The notes: generated by a model from the sequence alone, not told the origin. A DNA stretch of 64,000 nt from Planktomarina sp. (GCA_020630595.1 JAHDBC010000005.1:38752-102751); one strand, 5' to 3'; shown: positions 16,764-27,431, counted from the first letter of the stretch. Made by a program: numbers and translations.

Positions 16764-18569
16764 ATGCAATCCCTTGGAACGTCTGATGGCGCGGAACAGC
16801 GCCAAGCCGAAACCCGCATCATCCTGCGCGTCCTTCCTTATGTGTGGCCCGAAGGTCAGACATGGGTGAAAGTGCGGCTGGTGTTGGCACTGTCGTGTTT
16901 GGTGATCGCCAAATTGATCGGTTTTGCCACCCCCTTGTTTTTTGGCAATGCTGTGGATGCGTTGTCCGGGGAAAGCCCGGATGCGACCTGGCTGTTGGTT
17001 CTGGGTGCCGCCGGTTTGACCGCCGCCTATGGCACATCGCGCCTGTTGGAAGTTGGCTTTACCCAATTGCAAAGCGTGATTTTTGCCAAGGTCGCGCAAC
17101 GGACGTTGCGCACCATCGGGTTGCAGACATTCCAACATATTCATGCGCTGTCGCTGCGCTATCACATCACGCGCAAAACAGGTGGGCTGTCGCGGGTGAT
17201 GGAACGCGGGGTCAAGGGCGTGGCGTTTTTGCTGCGGTTCATGGTGTTTTCCATCGGTCCGCTGATGCTGCAACTGATCCTTGTTTGTGTGGCGATGGTG
17301 GCTTTTTTCGACTGGCGCTATCTTTTGGTCATTGTCGTCGCCATTGTTGGTTACGTCTGGTTCACGATGGTGATCACCGAATGGCGCGTGCGCATCCGCA
17401 AGGAAATGAATGATCAGGATCAGGATGCCAATCAAAAGGCCATCGATAGCCTGTTGAATTTTGAAACCGTCAAATATTTCGGCGCCGAACAACGCGAAGC
17501 GGCACGCTATGACGTGGCGATGGCCGGGTATGAAAAGGCGGCGCTGAAGACCCAGTATTCGCTGGGGATCATCAATTTCGGGCAGGCCTTCATCATCAAT
17601 GCGGCCTTGGTCATCGTGATGATGCTGTCTGTGTTCGAAATCCAAGCCGGGCGTGGCACGGTTGGGGATTTTGTTACCGTAAATGCCTATATGATGCAGA
17701 TCGTGTCGCCCCTGAACTTTTTGGGCTTTGTGTATCGCGAAATACGCCAGTCGCTGGTGGATATGACCGAAATGTTCGGCCTTCTGGAACAGGAGGCAGA
17801 GGTGCAGGACAAGCCCGGCGCACCGGATTTGAATGTCACTGGCGGGGCGGTGACGCTGACGGATGTGCACTTTGCCTATGATCCGGAACGGGCGATCCTG
17901 AAAGGGGTGTCGCTGCAGATCCCACCGGGCCAGACGGTCGCCATTGTTGGGGCATCCGGGTCGGGGAAATCCACAATCGGGCGGCTGTTGTTTCGGTTTT
18001 ACGATGTGTCCGGCGGATCGTTTACGATTGATGGGCAGGATATCAGGGATGTCACACAGACCAGTCTGCACAATGCGATCGGGGTCGTGCCGCAAGACAC
18101 GGTGCTGTTCAATGATACGATCCTGTACAACATTGCCTATGGCAGGGCTGATGCCACACGGGCAGAGGTTGAAGCGGCTGCAAAGGCTGCGCAGATCCAC
18201 GATTTCGTCATGTCGCTGCCGGATGGGTACGACACCACTGTTGGCGAACGGGGGCTGAAATTGTCGGGCGGGGAAAAACAGCGTGTGGGCATCGCGCGCA
18301 CGCTGCTGAAAAATCCGCCCATCCTGTTGCTGGACGAAGCGACCAGTGCACTGGACACCGAAACCGAACACGACATTCTGGAAAGTCTGATCGACATGGG
18401 GCAGGGGCGCACCGTGATCACCATCGCGCACCGGCTTTCAACCATTGTGCATGCGGACCGCATCGTCGTGCTTGAGGCGGGCGAGGTGGTCGAAGAAGGC
18501 ACCCACGATGACCTGATCGCCAAAGATGGGCGATACGCGCACCTGTGGCAATTGCAGTTGTCGGAATAG
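16764..18569 (+). CDS. Atm1/HMT1-type ABC transporter (permease-ATPase fusion)
   Basis: A half-transporter of 601 residues that would act as a homodimer exporting glutathione-linked compounds or metals, as bacterial Atm1 homologues do. Six membrane helices span about residues 30-310; a helix motif typical of Atm1 reads IDSLLNFETVKYFGAEQREAARYD. The ATPase has an intact Walker A (GASGSGKST), Q-loop (GVVPQDTVLFNDTI), signature (LSGGEKQRVGIAR), Walker B (ILLLDEATSALD) and H-loop (TIAHRLST). Unlike the ABC protein at the left edge, every catalytic residue is present. A strong hairpin follows it. Confidence 0.92.
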   Translation: MQSLGTSDGAEQRQAETRIILRVLPYVWPEGQTWVKVRLVLALSCLVIAKLIGFATPLFFGNAVDALSGESPDATWLLVLGAAGLTAAYGTSRLLEVGFTQLQSVIFAKVAQRTLRTIGLQTFQHIHALSLRYHITRKTGGLSRVMERGVKGVAFLLRFMVFSIGPLMLQLILVCVAMVAFFDWRYLLVIVVAIVGYVWFTMVITEWRVRIRKEMNDQDQDANQKAIDSLLNFETVKYFGAEQREAARYDVAMAGYEKAALKTQYSLGIINFGQAFIINAALVIVMMLSVFEIQAGRGTVGDFVTVNAYMMQIVSPLNFLGFVYREIRQSLVDMTEMFGLLEQEAEVQDKPGAPDLNVTGGAVTLTDVHFAYDPERAILKGVSLQIPPGQTVAIVGASGSGKSTIGRLLFRFYDVSGGSFTIDGQDIRDVTQTSLHNAIGVVPQDTVLFNDTILYNIAYGRADATRAEVEAAAKAAQIHDFVMSLPDGYDTTVGERGLKLSGGEKQRVGIARTLLKNPPILLLDEATSALDTETEHDILESLIDMGQGRTVITIAHRLSTIVHADRIVVLEAGEVVEEGTHDDLIAKDGRYAHLWQLQLSE

Positions 18570-18584
18570 GATCCAAGGGGTGTC

Positions 18585-18613
18585 GGCGGCCCCATCTGGG
18601 GCCCGCCGCTTTT
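18585..18613 (+). terminator. Rho-independent terminator after the Atm1-type gene
   Basis: GGCGGCCCC (18585-18593, one base bulged) pairs with GGGGCCCGCC around the loop ATCT and is followed by TTTT. It also lies at the end of the convergent RND pump gene, whose stop is at 18612-18614. Confidence 0.75.
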
Positions 18614-21600
18614 ATTCCGCCGCGGGCAATTGGCGTGGGGGCAAAGGCGGCAGCATCAGCTGTTCTTCATCCCAGATCAATTCTTGCCCTTTGGCTTTCT
18701 TGGCTTCTTTGCGCAGTTTGAAATCCGCGCGGATGCGTTTGCCTTCGCCGGAACCGCTGGCGGCAACCATGCCCATGAATGCGCCATAGGCCCCGGACAC
18801 CAGCCAGATGCGCAAGGCCAGCATCGCCGGCGTGAACACCAATGTCAGCGCGGTCGCAATGCCAAGGCCAAAGACAACCGCTGTGGCCAGCTGTTTCCAC
18901 CAAAGGGACGTGGGGCTGTCGATGGAATAGCCACCGTTCACGAAATCAAGGCTAAGCCCGAACATCATGGGCGCAAGGCCCGCCATTGTTGTGATCGTGG
19001 TCAGCAACACGGGCCGAATGCGCGCTTCTGCTGTGCGCACGATGGCTTCGATCCGGGGCATATAGCGGCTGTATTCTTGATAGGTGTCGATCAGAACAAT
19101 ATTGTTGTTCACCACAATCCCCGCCAAAGCCACGATCCCCGTACCAGTCATGATGATCGAAAACGCCTGATCCATGACCAGCATCCCAATCAAGACACCG
19201 GTGGTTGACAGAACCACCGCCAACAAAACAAGGATCGAATTGTAGATCGAATTGAATTGGGCCAGCAGAATGATGAACATCAGACCCAACGCACCTGCAA
19301 AGGCATTCATCAGAAACGCGCCTGATTCTGCCTGATCTTCCTGATCCCCGGTCCATTCCCATTCCAAACCGGACGGCAGAGGGTCGGTTTCCAACCAGTT
19401 TGTGAGCAATTCGATCCGTTCGTTGTCATTCGCCGCGGTCGCGAGATATGACTGAGTGTCTTCATCCAAATCGTCCAGCTTTTGTTGGATGGTCCTAGGC
19501 GTTTCTCCTTTGATCAATTCAACGGCATTGAAGTATCTGGTGGTGCCTTCTGTGAAGAGGCTGAAGGGGAATGTCGCCTTATCGAATGTGGTAAAGTCTG
19601 CTTCGATTTCGGACGGGTCTTCAAAATCCGCCGCGTCGACCTCTAGAACCAATCCGAGGTGTTCCCGGGTTGGATCATCCTGCCCTTCAACTTCTGTCAA
19701 GATATTAAAAGAAAGCACATCTTCTGCGAACTCCGTTGCCGCCTTGACGTCGAAATACCGGTCCTGATCAACACGGGTGATCATGCCCAGTTTGGCAACC
19801 GGTTCCCGCGTCACAAAGTTGGACAATGGCACCAGCCCACCGGGGGTGCGTACTTTCAATGTATCCAAGGTCGATAACACACGGTCCTGTTCGGGAAGCC
19901 GCACGCGAATGTCCACTTCTTCGTCGCTGGATGGCACGCGCATGGTGTCCAGAAAAATGCCCCGGGTCACCAATTGCACCATTGCGCCAACGGTGGCGAC
20001 GTCCGCGCCATACCGGCCTGCCTTTTCCACATCGACATTGATTTGCCAGTCAATCCCCGGAAGGGGCAGATTGTCTTCGATATCTTTCAGACCGGGGGTG
20101 GCTTCGAACTGTGCGCGCGCCAATTCTGTCGCGGCCAGCAGGTCTTCCCAATTCTGCCCACGAATGCGCAGGTGGACCGGCTTGGCCGACGCCGGACCCT
20201 GCGCAAGGTTCAGAATTTCAGTCTTGATGCCCGGGATGGTGCTAAGCCGCGCCTGCAACTGCTGGATCACCAGATCCCCGTCAAAGGCCGGATCCTGTGT
20301 TGTGGATGTCCACGGAATGAAGCCCCAAACCCGTGATTGCGTTTCGGTTGAGGGGCGGTCTTCCCATGGGATCAATTCGATCTGTGCCTGACCAATGGTA
20401 TCCAAGGGTGACCCGGCACCGCCTGTGTTGGCGTTCAGCCCCCCTTCACCGGCAAAGGCAAAGGTCGAATCGACACCAGGATGGGACAACAGGACCGCTT
20501 CGGCCTGCCGCAGAAGATCATCTTTTTCTTCCAGTGACAGGTTGCCCCGTGCCCGAACATAGACAATGGCCTGTTCGGGTTCGGATTCCACAAAGAATTC
20601 GACACCGTTGTTGTTTTCGCCAAAATAGGAAAACACCGACATCACAAAGACGATGACGCCAACCAACGTCAAGACGGGCATGACGGGATTGCCCACGATG
20701 AACTTTACAAAATGACCAAAGGGCGTGCGCTGGTGGCCGCTGTCAACGCGTTTGCGCCGCCAGCGCAGTTCCGCGGCTGTCATCGTGATCGACGTCAGCA
20801 AGGCGCCAATCAAGAACGCAAATGTTCCCTGCAAGATTTGCCAAAAACCCGCACCGTCGGTAGACGCCAGAAGCGTGCTGATCCCAAACAGCATCAGCGC
20901 CATCGCAGGCAAAACAAGAACGGCGCGCACAATCCATGGCAACCAGCGCAGGCTGTTTCCCAGCCCTGTCAGGATGTTTGACACACCACCCGTGACGCCG
21001 CCCATGACCGGCAGATACACCAACGCCACCAACAAAGAGGCAGACAAAACAAAGATCAGCGTTACAGGCAGCATTCCCATGAACTGACCCGGCACACCCG
21101 GCCAGAACAGCATGGGCAGAAACGCACAAAGCGTCGTTGCCGTTGACGATACGATGGGCCAGAACATGCGTTTGGCAGCATCGGTATAGGCCTCCATCGG
21201 GTCGGCACCTTCCTGCATGCGCTTGTCGGCATATTCGACCACCACGATGGCACCATCGACCAACATACCAACGGCCAGGATCAGGCCGAACATCACGATG
21301 TTTGAAATCGTGATTCCCATTACGGCAAGAAACGCAAAGCACAACAAGAACGATGTCGGGATTGCAAAGCCAACCAACAGGGCAGGGCGCGTGCCCAACG
21401 CGGCCAGAACAACGATCATCACCAAGGCAATCGCGGTCAGGACGGACCCTTCCAGCTGTGACACCATGGATCCCACGACACGGGATTGATCGTTGGACGC
21501 TTTCACATCGACAGCAGTATCCAACGCTTCGGGCCACAGGGCGATTTCCTTTTCGACCTCTTCGCGCACCAGCGATGCGGTGTCGATCAGGTTGAACCCC

Positions 21601-22460
21601 TTGCGTTTGACGACCTGCAACGCCACGGTCGTTTCGCCATTGAACCGCGCGGTTCCGGCGCGGTCTTCAAACGTCAGGCGAATGTCGGCAATATCGCCCA
21701 GCGTGACCACGCGGTCGCCGTTGGTTTTGACGGGCAGATTGTATACATCGACCGTTTCTTCAAACGACGACGGGATTTTCACGGTGTAGTTTGATGTTGG
21801 TGTATCAACGGAACCGGCTGGAATAAGCTGGTTGTTGTTGACCACCACGTTGATCAGTTCGCCAGCCGTCACGTTATAGGCTTCAAGTTTCAACGGATCG
21901 ATTGTGACTTCGACCATTTCATCGCGGTGCCCGGCCAAGCTGGCCGACAGCACGGGTTCCAATCCTTCCAGTCGGTCCTGAAGATTGTTGGAAATCTGCA
22001 GCAACGTGCGTTCCGGCACCTGACCGGACAGCGAAACGATCAGGATCGGAAATTCCGAAAAATTGAATTCTTCGATGGAATACGTGTCTGCGCCAGCGGG
22101 AAAATTCGCCTCTGCCTTGTTCATCCGGTCACGGACATCGGCAATGATCTGCGTCTTGTCCCAGCCGAATTCGAATTCCAGAACCATATTGGCATAACCA
22201 TCGACCGCCGTGCCGGTCATCTTTTTCAGGCCATCCAGATCACCCAGTTCTGTTTCCATGGGTTTGATCAACAGCTTTTCACTGTCTTCCGCAGAAATCC
22301 CCTGAAACGGGAGGGAGATGATCAGCGCCGGAATCTCAATATCCGGCTCGCCTTCCTTGGGGAGGGTCCAATAGGAAAAGCCACCTGCGATCAAAGACAG
22401 CAGGATGAATGCCAACACCATGCGCGCACGGGACGCCGCCCAATCAACGATACCGGTCAT
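18612..22460 (-). CDS. RND efflux pump permease (AcrB/MexF-like)
   Basis: Inner-membrane proton-driven pump subunit of 1282 residues, longer than AcrB (about 1050). The N-terminus RARMVLAFILLSLIAGGFSYWTLPKEGEPDIEIP is typical of the heavy-metal/hydrophobe branch. The first membrane block carries GLILAVGMLVDGAIVVVEYADKRM with the conserved Asp used in proton relay. The second block carries FSIIMTGTGIVALAGIVVNNNIVLIDTYQEY. The extra length includes inserted hydrophobic segments near residues 500-560 and a hydrophilic C-terminal tail after about 1230. ATG 22460 follows the adaptor gene stop by 3 bases. No outer-membrane channel gene is adjacent. Confidence 0.92.
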   Translation of the reverse strand: MTGIVDWAASRARMVLAFILLSLIAGGFSYWTLPKEGEPDIEIPALIISLPFQGISAEDSEKLLIKPMETELGDLDGLKKMTGTAVDGYANMVLEFEFGWDKTQIIADVRDRMNKAEANFPAGADTYSIEEFNFSEFPILIVSLSGQVPERTLLQISNNLQDRLEGLEPVLSASLAGHRDEMVEVTIDPLKLEAYNVTAGELINVVVNNNQLIPAGSVDTPTSNYTVKIPSSFEETVDVYNLPVKTNGDRVVTLGDIADIRLTFEDRAGTARFNGETTVALQVVKRKGFNLIDTASLVREEVEKEIALWPEALDTAVDVKASNDQSRVVGSMVSQLEGSVLTAIALVMIVVLAALGTRPALLVGFAIPTSFLLCFAFLAVMGITISNIVMFGLILAVGMLVDGAIVVVEYADKRMQEGADPMEAYTDAAKRMFWPIVSSTATTLCAFLPMLFWPGVPGQFMGMLPVTLIFVLSASLLVALVYLPVMGGVTGGVSNILTGLGNSLRWLPWIVRAVLVLPAMALMLFGISTLLASTDGAGFWQILQGTFAFLIGALLTSITMTAAELRWRRKRVDSGHQRTPFGHFVKFIVGNPVMPVLTLVGVIVFVMSVFSYFGENNNGVEFFVESEPEQAIVYVRARGNLSLEEKDDLLRQAEAVLLSHPGVDSTFAFAGEGGLNANTGGAGSPLDTIGQAQIELIPWEDRPSTETQSRVWGFIPWTSTTQDPAFDGDLVIQQLQARLSTIPGIKTEILNLAQGPASAKPVHLRIRGQNWEDLLAATELARAQFEATPGLKDIEDNLPLPGIDWQINVDVEKAGRYGADVATVGAMVQLVTRGIFLDTMRVPSSDEEVDIRVRLPEQDRVLSTLDTLKVRTPGGLVPLSNFVTREPVAKLGMITRVDQDRYFDVKAATEFAEDVLSFNILTEVEGQDDPTREHLGLVLEVDAADFEDPSEIEADFTTFDKATFPFSLFTEGTTRYFNAVELIKGETPRTIQQKLDDLDEDTQSYLATAANDNERIELLTNWLETDPLPSGLEWEWTGDQEDQAESGAFLMNAFAGALGLMFIILLAQFNSIYNSILVLLAVVLSTTGVLIGMLVMDQAFSIIMTGTGIVALAGIVVNNNIVLIDTYQEYSRYMPRIEAIVRTAEARIRPVLLTTITTMAGLAPMMFGLSLDFVNGGYSIDSPTSLWWKQLATAVVFGLGIATALTLVFTPAMLALRIWLVSGAYGAFMGMVAASGSGEGKRIRADFKLRKEAKKAKGQELIWDEEQLMLPPLPPRQLPAAE

Positions 22461-22463
22461 CAA

Positions 22464-23732
22464 TCAGTCCTTTCGGTAAGTGACATGCACGGGCACGCCA
22501 TCGGTGACGTATTCCTGGCCCACAACAATAACATCCACCGGATCCGGCAGGCCGGACACCCAAACGCCTTCGATTGTATCGCGCAGCAGCGTGACGGGCC
22601 TGAATGCGGCATTTGTATTTTCATCAACGATCCGCACACCCATGGTGCCCTGATCATCAAGTGTCAGCGCAGACCCGGGCAGAAGATGCGCCCGTGTGCC
22701 TTCGGCCTGAATGATCATGTCAACGGTCTGACCGTCGCGAATGGTCAGATCAGCGTTCGGCACTTCGACTTCCACCCGGAACGTGCGCGTTGTTTGATCG
22801 GCGGACCGGGATACAAACGCAACTTCGCCCGTGACTTCGCGTCCGTTGACCAACCGCGCCCCGGCAGCCGCGCCCAACTTTACGCGGTCCACGTCCACTT
22901 CGGGCACAAACCCAACAAGTTTGATGGGATCAAGCTGGATGACCGTCGCGCACAACCCACCGGGCTGCAAAAGGCTGCCCAATTCGGCGGTGTCTGTTTC
23001 AAGTATGCCATCAAATGACGCTTTGATTGTCAGCTTGCCGATTTCGCGTTCTGCCGCAGCTACGGCGGCGGCGGCGCTTTCAATCCCGGCGCGTGATGAT
23101 TCCAGCCCGGATTGGGCCGCTTCGACGCCCGCCCGTGCCGCCTGCGTTGCAGCCGTGGCCGATGCGACGCGGGTGTCAGATGCAAATCCATCTTGGGACA
23201 GGCGTTCGGCAGCACGGTCGTTGATCAATGCCTCTTGCAGGCGGGCTTCTGCTTCGATCACCCGGGCCTGCGCTTCGGGCACGCGTGCGCGCGCTTCTGC
23301 CAATCGGGCCTGCGCTTCGGCAAGGCTTGCTTCGCGGGTGCCGGGGTCCAATGTGCACATTTCCTGGCCCGTCGTTACGAATGCACCGCGTCGCAACGGT
23401 TGCGAAATCACCGTTCCGCTTGTTTCGGACAAAAGATTGACCTGACGGGCCGCTTCGGTTTCGCCGCGCACGATCACGGCGCTGTCGATGCCGCGTGCCG
23501 TCGATGTGTAAGCCACAATTGAAATGCGATTTTCGGGATTGGGGTTCGATGCGTCGTCATCGTCTGCTGTTTCAGCCGCGTCAGTTGACGGTGTTTGTTC
23601 AGCCGTATCCGATGTTTCTTCGGAATTTCCCATGATCCCCGCCATCGTTTCGCCGATGAAATCGCGTTGGAAGACCAGAAGGAAAATGATCGCTGAAACA
23701 AATATTGCGGTCAGGATGGGTACGATGCGCAT
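22464..23732 (-). CDS. RND efflux periplasmic adaptor (membrane fusion protein)
   Basis: A 422-residue adaptor made from the same transcript as the pump. A membrane anchor lies at residues 2-22 (IVPILTAIFVSAIIFLLVF), followed by an acidic, low-complexity linker. The lipoyl half-motifs are LRRGAFVTTGQEMCTLDPGTREA and ASFDGILETDTAELGSLLQPGG. Between them is an Ala/Glu/Arg-rich coiled-coil hairpin (EAQARLAEARARVPEAQARVIEAEARLQEAL). ATG 23732 is chosen because it places the anchor at the N-terminus; a longer frame begins at 23783. Confidence 0.88.
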   Translation of the reverse strand: MRIVPILTAIFVSAIIFLLVFQRDFIGETMAGIMGNSEETSDTAEQTPSTDAAETADDDDASNPNPENRISIVAYTSTARGIDSAVIVRGETEAARQVNLLSETSGTVISQPLRRGAFVTTGQEMCTLDPGTREASLAEAQARLAEARARVPEAQARVIEAEARLQEALINDRAAERLSQDGFASDTRVASATAATQAARAGVEAAQSGLESSRAGIESAAAAVAAAEREIGKLTIKASFDGILETDTAELGSLLQPGGLCATVIQLDPIKLVGFVPEVDVDRVKLGAAAGARLVNGREVTGEVAFVSRSADQTTRTFRVEVEVPNADLTIRDGQTVDMIIQAEGTRAHLLPGSALTLDDQGTMGVRIVDENTNAAFRPVTLLRDTIEGVWVSGLPDPVDVIVVGQEYVTDGVPVHVTYRKD

Positions 23733-23958
23733 GGGAACGGCCTGTGTCGTCAGTATTTTTCCGGGTCTGAAATGCCCGTGCACTCTGCATATGGTGTATT
23801 TGGGGGGAATGTCAGCACCCGACAGGCAATAAAGATACGCATGCGTTGCAAAATGTTTTCATCAGGTGGCGCACATCGGTGGCGGATTTGCGCAGCGCCC
23901 CCTTGCCCCGCAGCCGGGGTCAGGACTATACCGTCGCGACCGACCGGGTGAGGGACCA

Positions 23959-24591
23959 ATGGCCAATACTGACAGCTTTATCGATGAAGTGAACGAAGAG
24001 GTCCGGCAGGATCGATTGTATGGCTATGCGCGCAAGTACGGTTGGATTGTCGCGCTTGTGATCATCGCGATTGTTGCTGGCACTGCGTTTTTCGAATTTC
24101 GGTCCGCGTCTGCGGAACGTGACGCCCAAAACCGCGGGGACGCCATCCTGAATGCGCTGCAGGCAGATGACGCGGACGCTGCGATCGCCGCCTTGGTTGA
24201 AGAAGATCAGTCTGTTGTGGTCAAACTTTTGTCTGCCACGCCAGATGCGCTGCGCGCAGTCGCCAATGATTCTGATCAGCCGGTCTATATCCGCGATCTT
24301 GCGCAGTTGCGTCTGGCCATGACCCCGGATGCCTTGCCAGCCGAAGACCGCGTTGCAGTGCTGGAAGATTTGTCTGCGCCCGGGCAGTTGTATCGCACGG
24401 CGGCCCTTGATGTGCTGGTCTTGTTGGAACTGGAAACAGGGCAGCGCGAAACCGCCGTGGCGCGGATGACTGCGGCCTTGGAAGACGCCAGTGCAAACCC
24501 GGAACAAAACCGCCGATTTGTGGAATTGTTGGTGGCCTTGGGCGAAACACCCGAGTTGGCAAATGCGTCCTCACCTGATACCCAGAATTAA
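23959..24591 (+). CDS. YfgM-like TPR membrane protein (ancillary SecYEG factor)
   Basis: A 210-residue protein with a short cytoplasmic N-terminus (DSFIDEVNEEVRQDRLYGYARKYGW), one membrane helix at about residues 28-46, and a helical periplasmic TPR-like domain. In E. coli the orthologous position upstream of bamB and der is held by yfgM, whose product associates with SecYEG and periplasmic chaperones. The same order here (this gene, bamB, der) supports the call. ATG 23959 has a GAGGGA ribosome-binding site. The 226-base gap to the divergent RND adaptor holds the promoters; I see no further gene in it. Confidence 0.85.
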   Translation: MANTDSFIDEVNEEVRQDRLYGYARKYGWIVALVIIAIVAGTAFFEFRSASAERDAQNRGDAILNALQADDADAAIAALVEEDQSVVVKLLSATPDALRAVANDSDQPVYIRDLAQLRLAMTPDALPAEDRVAVLEDLSAPGQLYRTAALDVLVLLELETGQRETAVARMTAALEDASANPEQNRRFVELLVALGETPELANASSPDTQN

Positions 24592-24613
24592 CGGGAAGAA
24601 GGGGGGCGACGGC

Positions 24614-25915
24614 ATGCGTCATGCAGTGGCATCATGTATTGCGGCGCTGGCCTTGATGGGGTGCGAGCCAGCAGAAGAAATTCTTGCAGGGGAACGTCTT
24701 GACCTTGATGGAACCCCCACCGCTGAAGCGGCGGCAGATGTGGGTGGCGCATCGCTAAACCTTGCTGGGGCCGTTGCAAACGCGGCGTGGACCCATCCAA
24801 ACCAGAACCCCCAGCAGAACCCCCAACACGTGGAATTGGCGGCCGCACCCGTGCTGGCGTGGTCAGCGGCAGTCACCGCATCGGAAGGGCGCAGGCACAA
24901 TCTGGTTGCAGCCCCGATCATTGCCGATGGACGTATCTTTGTGTTGGGCAGCCGTTCCGAAGTGGTTGCGCTGAACACTGCGGGCCAACAGCTGTGGTCG
25001 CGGGATCTGACCCCGTTTGGTGACAATCCCGACGATGGGTCGGGCGGGGGGCTGTCTTTTGGGGCCGATCTGGTGTTTGCGTCCACCGGTTTTGGCGAAT
25101 TGGTCGCATTGGACCCCGACACGGGCGCGATTGCCTGGCAGCAGGATCTGGAAGCAGCGGGCATCAGCCCGGCAACCGTTTCCCAAGGGTTGGTCTATGT
25201 GACAACGCGCAAAGGGGATGCCTTTGCGCTGTCCCCGGAAACGGGGCGGATCGAATGGCAAATCAGCGGCCCGGAAAGCGTGTCGAACCTTGCCCATGCG
25301 CCAGCGCCCACGGTCACAAACAAATGGGCCTTGTTCCCCATGGGCACGGGCGAAGTGTATTCGACATTCCGTCGTGGCGGTTTGCGCAATTGGACATCAT
25401 CTGTGTCGGGTCGCCGCCTTGGCGTGGCGGCCAATCAGATTTCTGATCTGGTGGGTGGCCCGCTTGTGTCTGGCGAACGTGTTTTTGTGGGCAACAACAC
25501 AGGGCGCACCGTTGCACTGGATCTTGGGACAGGGGACCGGATCTGGACTGCCAACGAAGGTGTCAGCAGCCGGATGGTGACCGGGGGCGGCAGCCTGTTT
25601 GTCGTCAATGACCGCAACGAATTGCTGCGTTTGTCCCAATCTGATGGCAGCGTGATCTGGCGTCAGCCGCTGCCACGCTACAACCATGAAAACCCGCGCA
25701 AACGCGATGGGATCATTGTGCATTTCGGGCCTGTGCTGGCGGGCGGGCAGCTGATCGTCGCGTCGTCCGATGAAACGCTGCGGTTCTTTGATCCGGCGAC
25801 CGGGGCCATCACCCGCCGGGTCGCGCTTCCGGACGCTGCGGCGGCAGCGCCGTCTGTTGCAGGTGGGGCGTTGTATGTTCTGACAACTGACGGTAAGTTG
25901 TCGGCCTTCCGCTAG
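24614..25915 (+). CDS. bamB: Outer-membrane assembly lipoprotein BamB (PQQ-like beta-propeller)
   Basis: A 433-residue lipoprotein of the BAM complex that helps insert beta-barrel proteins. A signal peptide ends in the lipobox LMGC with lipidated Cys17. The rest is a beta-propeller with repeats of the pattern GRIFVLGSRSEVVALNTAGQQLWSRDL, ELVALDPDTGAIAWQQDL, DAFALSPETGRIEWQI, and TVALDLGTGDRIWTANEG. ATG 24614 is preferred to the longer frame, which would overlap the upstream gene by about 100 bases. It sits directly upstream of der, as in many Proteobacteria. Confidence 0.9.
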   Translation: MRHAVASCIAALALMGCEPAEEILAGERLDLDGTPTAEAAADVGGASLNLAGAVANAAWTHPNQNPQQNPQHVELAAAPVLAWSAAVTASEGRRHNLVAAPIIADGRIFVLGSRSEVVALNTAGQQLWSRDLTPFGDNPDDGSGGGLSFGADLVFASTGFGELVALDPDTGAIAWQQDLEAAGISPATVSQGLVYVTTRKGDAFALSPETGRIEWQISGPESVSNLAHAPAPTVTNKWALFPMGTGEVYSTFRRGGLRNWTSSVSGRRLGVAANQISDLVGGPLVSGERVFVGNNTGRTVALDLGTGDRIWTANEGVSSRMVTGGGSLFVVNDRNELLRLSQSDGSVIWRQPLPRYNHENPRKRDGIIVHFGPVLAGGQLIVASSDETLRFFDPATGAITRRVALPDAAAAAPSVAGGALYVLTTDGKLSAFR

Positions 25916-25945
25916 GGGCGTTTGGCCCGGCAAAAGGATCATGAA

Positions 25946-27397
25946 ATGACGTTCACGCTTGCCATTGTTGGTCGTCCCAATGTGGGCAAATCAACCCTGT
26001 TCAACCGATTGGTCGGCAAACGGCTGGCGCTGGTCGATGACCAGCCCGGCGTCACGCGCGATCTGCGTGAAGGGGATGCGCGGCTGGGGCATCTGAAATT
26101 CACAGTAATCGATAGTGCAGGTCTGGAAGATGCGACGGACGACAGCCTGCAGGGGCGGATGCGGCGGCTAACGGAACGCGCCGTGGAAATGGCTGATGCG
26201 TGTTTGTTTTTGCTGGACGCCCGTGTCGGGGTGACGCCAACAGATGAAGTTTTCGCTGATATCCTGCGCAAAAAGAATGCAAATGTGATTCTGGCCGCCA
26301 ACAAGGTCGAAGGTCAGGCCGCAGAAGCAGGTGTTTTGGAAGCCTTTGGTCTGGGGTTGGGGGAACCGCTGCGCCTGTCTGCTGAACACGGCGAAGGGAT
26401 GGCCGAATTGGCCACGATCCTTGATCCGCTGATTTCAGCGAAACGCGACGCCACACCCGAAACGGACCCGGAAACCGACATCACGATTGATGATGATGAC
26501 GATCTGCCCGAATTTGCACCAACCGAAAAGCGACCCTTGCAGGTTGCGGTTGTCGGTCGCCCAAATGCGGGGAAATCCACGTTGATCAACCAGATCATCG
26601 GCGAAGACCGTTTGCTGACGGGCCCCGAAGCCGGGATCACACGCGATTCCATTTCGTTGCAGTTTCGCTGGGGCGGGGTTCCCATGCGGATTTTCGACAC
26701 CGCTGGCATGCGCAAAAAGGCCAAGGTTCAGGAAAAGCTGGAAAAGCTTTCGGTGTCTGATGGTCTGCGGGCTGTGAAGTTTGCCGAAGTGGTTGTCGTT
26801 TTGTTGGATGCAGCCATTCCGTTCGAACAACAGGACCTGCGCATCGCGGACCTTGCCGAACGCGAAGGGCGCGCAGTGGTGGTTGCGGTAAACAAATGGG
26901 ACATCGAACCCGCCAAACAGCAAAAGCTGCGTGATCTTCGCGAAGCGTTCGAACGCTTGCTGCCGCAGTTGCGTGGTGCGCCATTGGTGACGGTCAGCGC
27001 AAAAACGGGCAAAGGGTTGGACCGTTTGCAGGCCGCCGTTGTCCGCGCGCATGAAGTGTGGAACCGCCGTGTGCCCACTTCGCAGCTGAACCGCTGGTTA
27101 GAAGCGATGGTGTCTGCCCACCCGCCACCGGCCCCCGGTGGGCGTCGGATCAAATTGCGCTATGCCACGCAGGCAAAAACCCGTCCGCCGGGTTTTGTCG
27201 TGATGTGCAGCCAGCCGGACAAAATGGCCGAAAGCTATAACAGGTATTTGGTGAACGGCCTGCGCGAAGATTTTGATATGCCGGGCACACCGATCCGCCT
27301 TTGGATGCGGGGGCAGGGGGATCAGAATCCGTATAAGGACAAGAAGAAATCCACCCCGTCGCGCCTGCGCAAACATTTGGGCAAACCCAAGTTTTGA
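25946..27397 (+). CDS. der: Ribosome biogenesis GTPase Der (EngA)
   Basis: Double GTPase needed for maturation of the 50S ribosomal subunit. 483 residues. Two GTPase domains are complete: the first with GRPNVGKST and DSAGLED, the second with [20 protein letters not shown] and NKWD, joined by an acidic linker ([11 protein letters not shown]). A C-terminal KH-like domain ends in [14 protein letters not shown] 25946 is chosen because [12 protein letters not shown] is the usual start; an in-frame upstream start exists at 25922. Confidence 0.96.
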   Translation: MTFTLAIVGRPNVGKSTLFNRLVGKRLALVDDQPGVTRDLREGDARLGHLKFTVIDSAGLEDATDDSLQGRMRRLTERAVEMADACLFLLDARVGVTPTDEVFADILRKKNANVILAANKVEGQAAEAGVLEAFGLGLGEPLRLSAEHGEGMAELATILDPLISAKRDATPETDPETDITIDDDDDLPEFAPTEKRPLQVAVVGRPNAGKSTLINQIIGEDRLLTGPEAGITRDSISLQFRWGGVPMRIFDTAGMRKKAKVQEKLEKLSVSDGLRAVKFAEVVVVLLDAAIPFEQQDLRIADLAEREGRAVVVAVNKWDIEPAKQQKLRDLREAFERLLPQLRGAPLVTVSAKTGKGLDRLQAAVVRAHEVWNRRVPTSQLNRWLEAMVSAHPPPAPGGRRIKLRYATQAKTRPPGFVVMCSQPDKMAESYNRYLVNGLREDFDMPGTPIRLWMRGQGDQNPYKDKKKSTPSRLRKHLGKPKF

Positions 27398-27406
27398 ATC
27401 ATTTCG

Positions 27407-27431
27407 GGGCAAACGCCTGTTGTTTGCCCTT
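27407..27431. terminator. Hairpin between the convergent der and TspO-like genes
   Basis: Perfect stem GGGCAAAC / GTTTGCCC (27407-27414 and 27422-27429) with loop GCCTGTT, but only two T residues follow on the plus strand. Position suggests a terminator for der. Confidence 0.5.

Noticed and set aside
16710..18431. A 573-codon open frame antisense to the Atm1-type ABC gene
   Set aside because: Its translation is rich in His, Gln, Arg and Pro without domain motifs, and the opposite strand encodes a complete ABC transporter. Long antisense frames are common at this base composition.
21927..23018. A 363-codon open frame opposite the RND pump and adaptor genes
   Set aside because: No motif, unnatural residue composition, and it spans the junction of two well-supported genes on the other strand.
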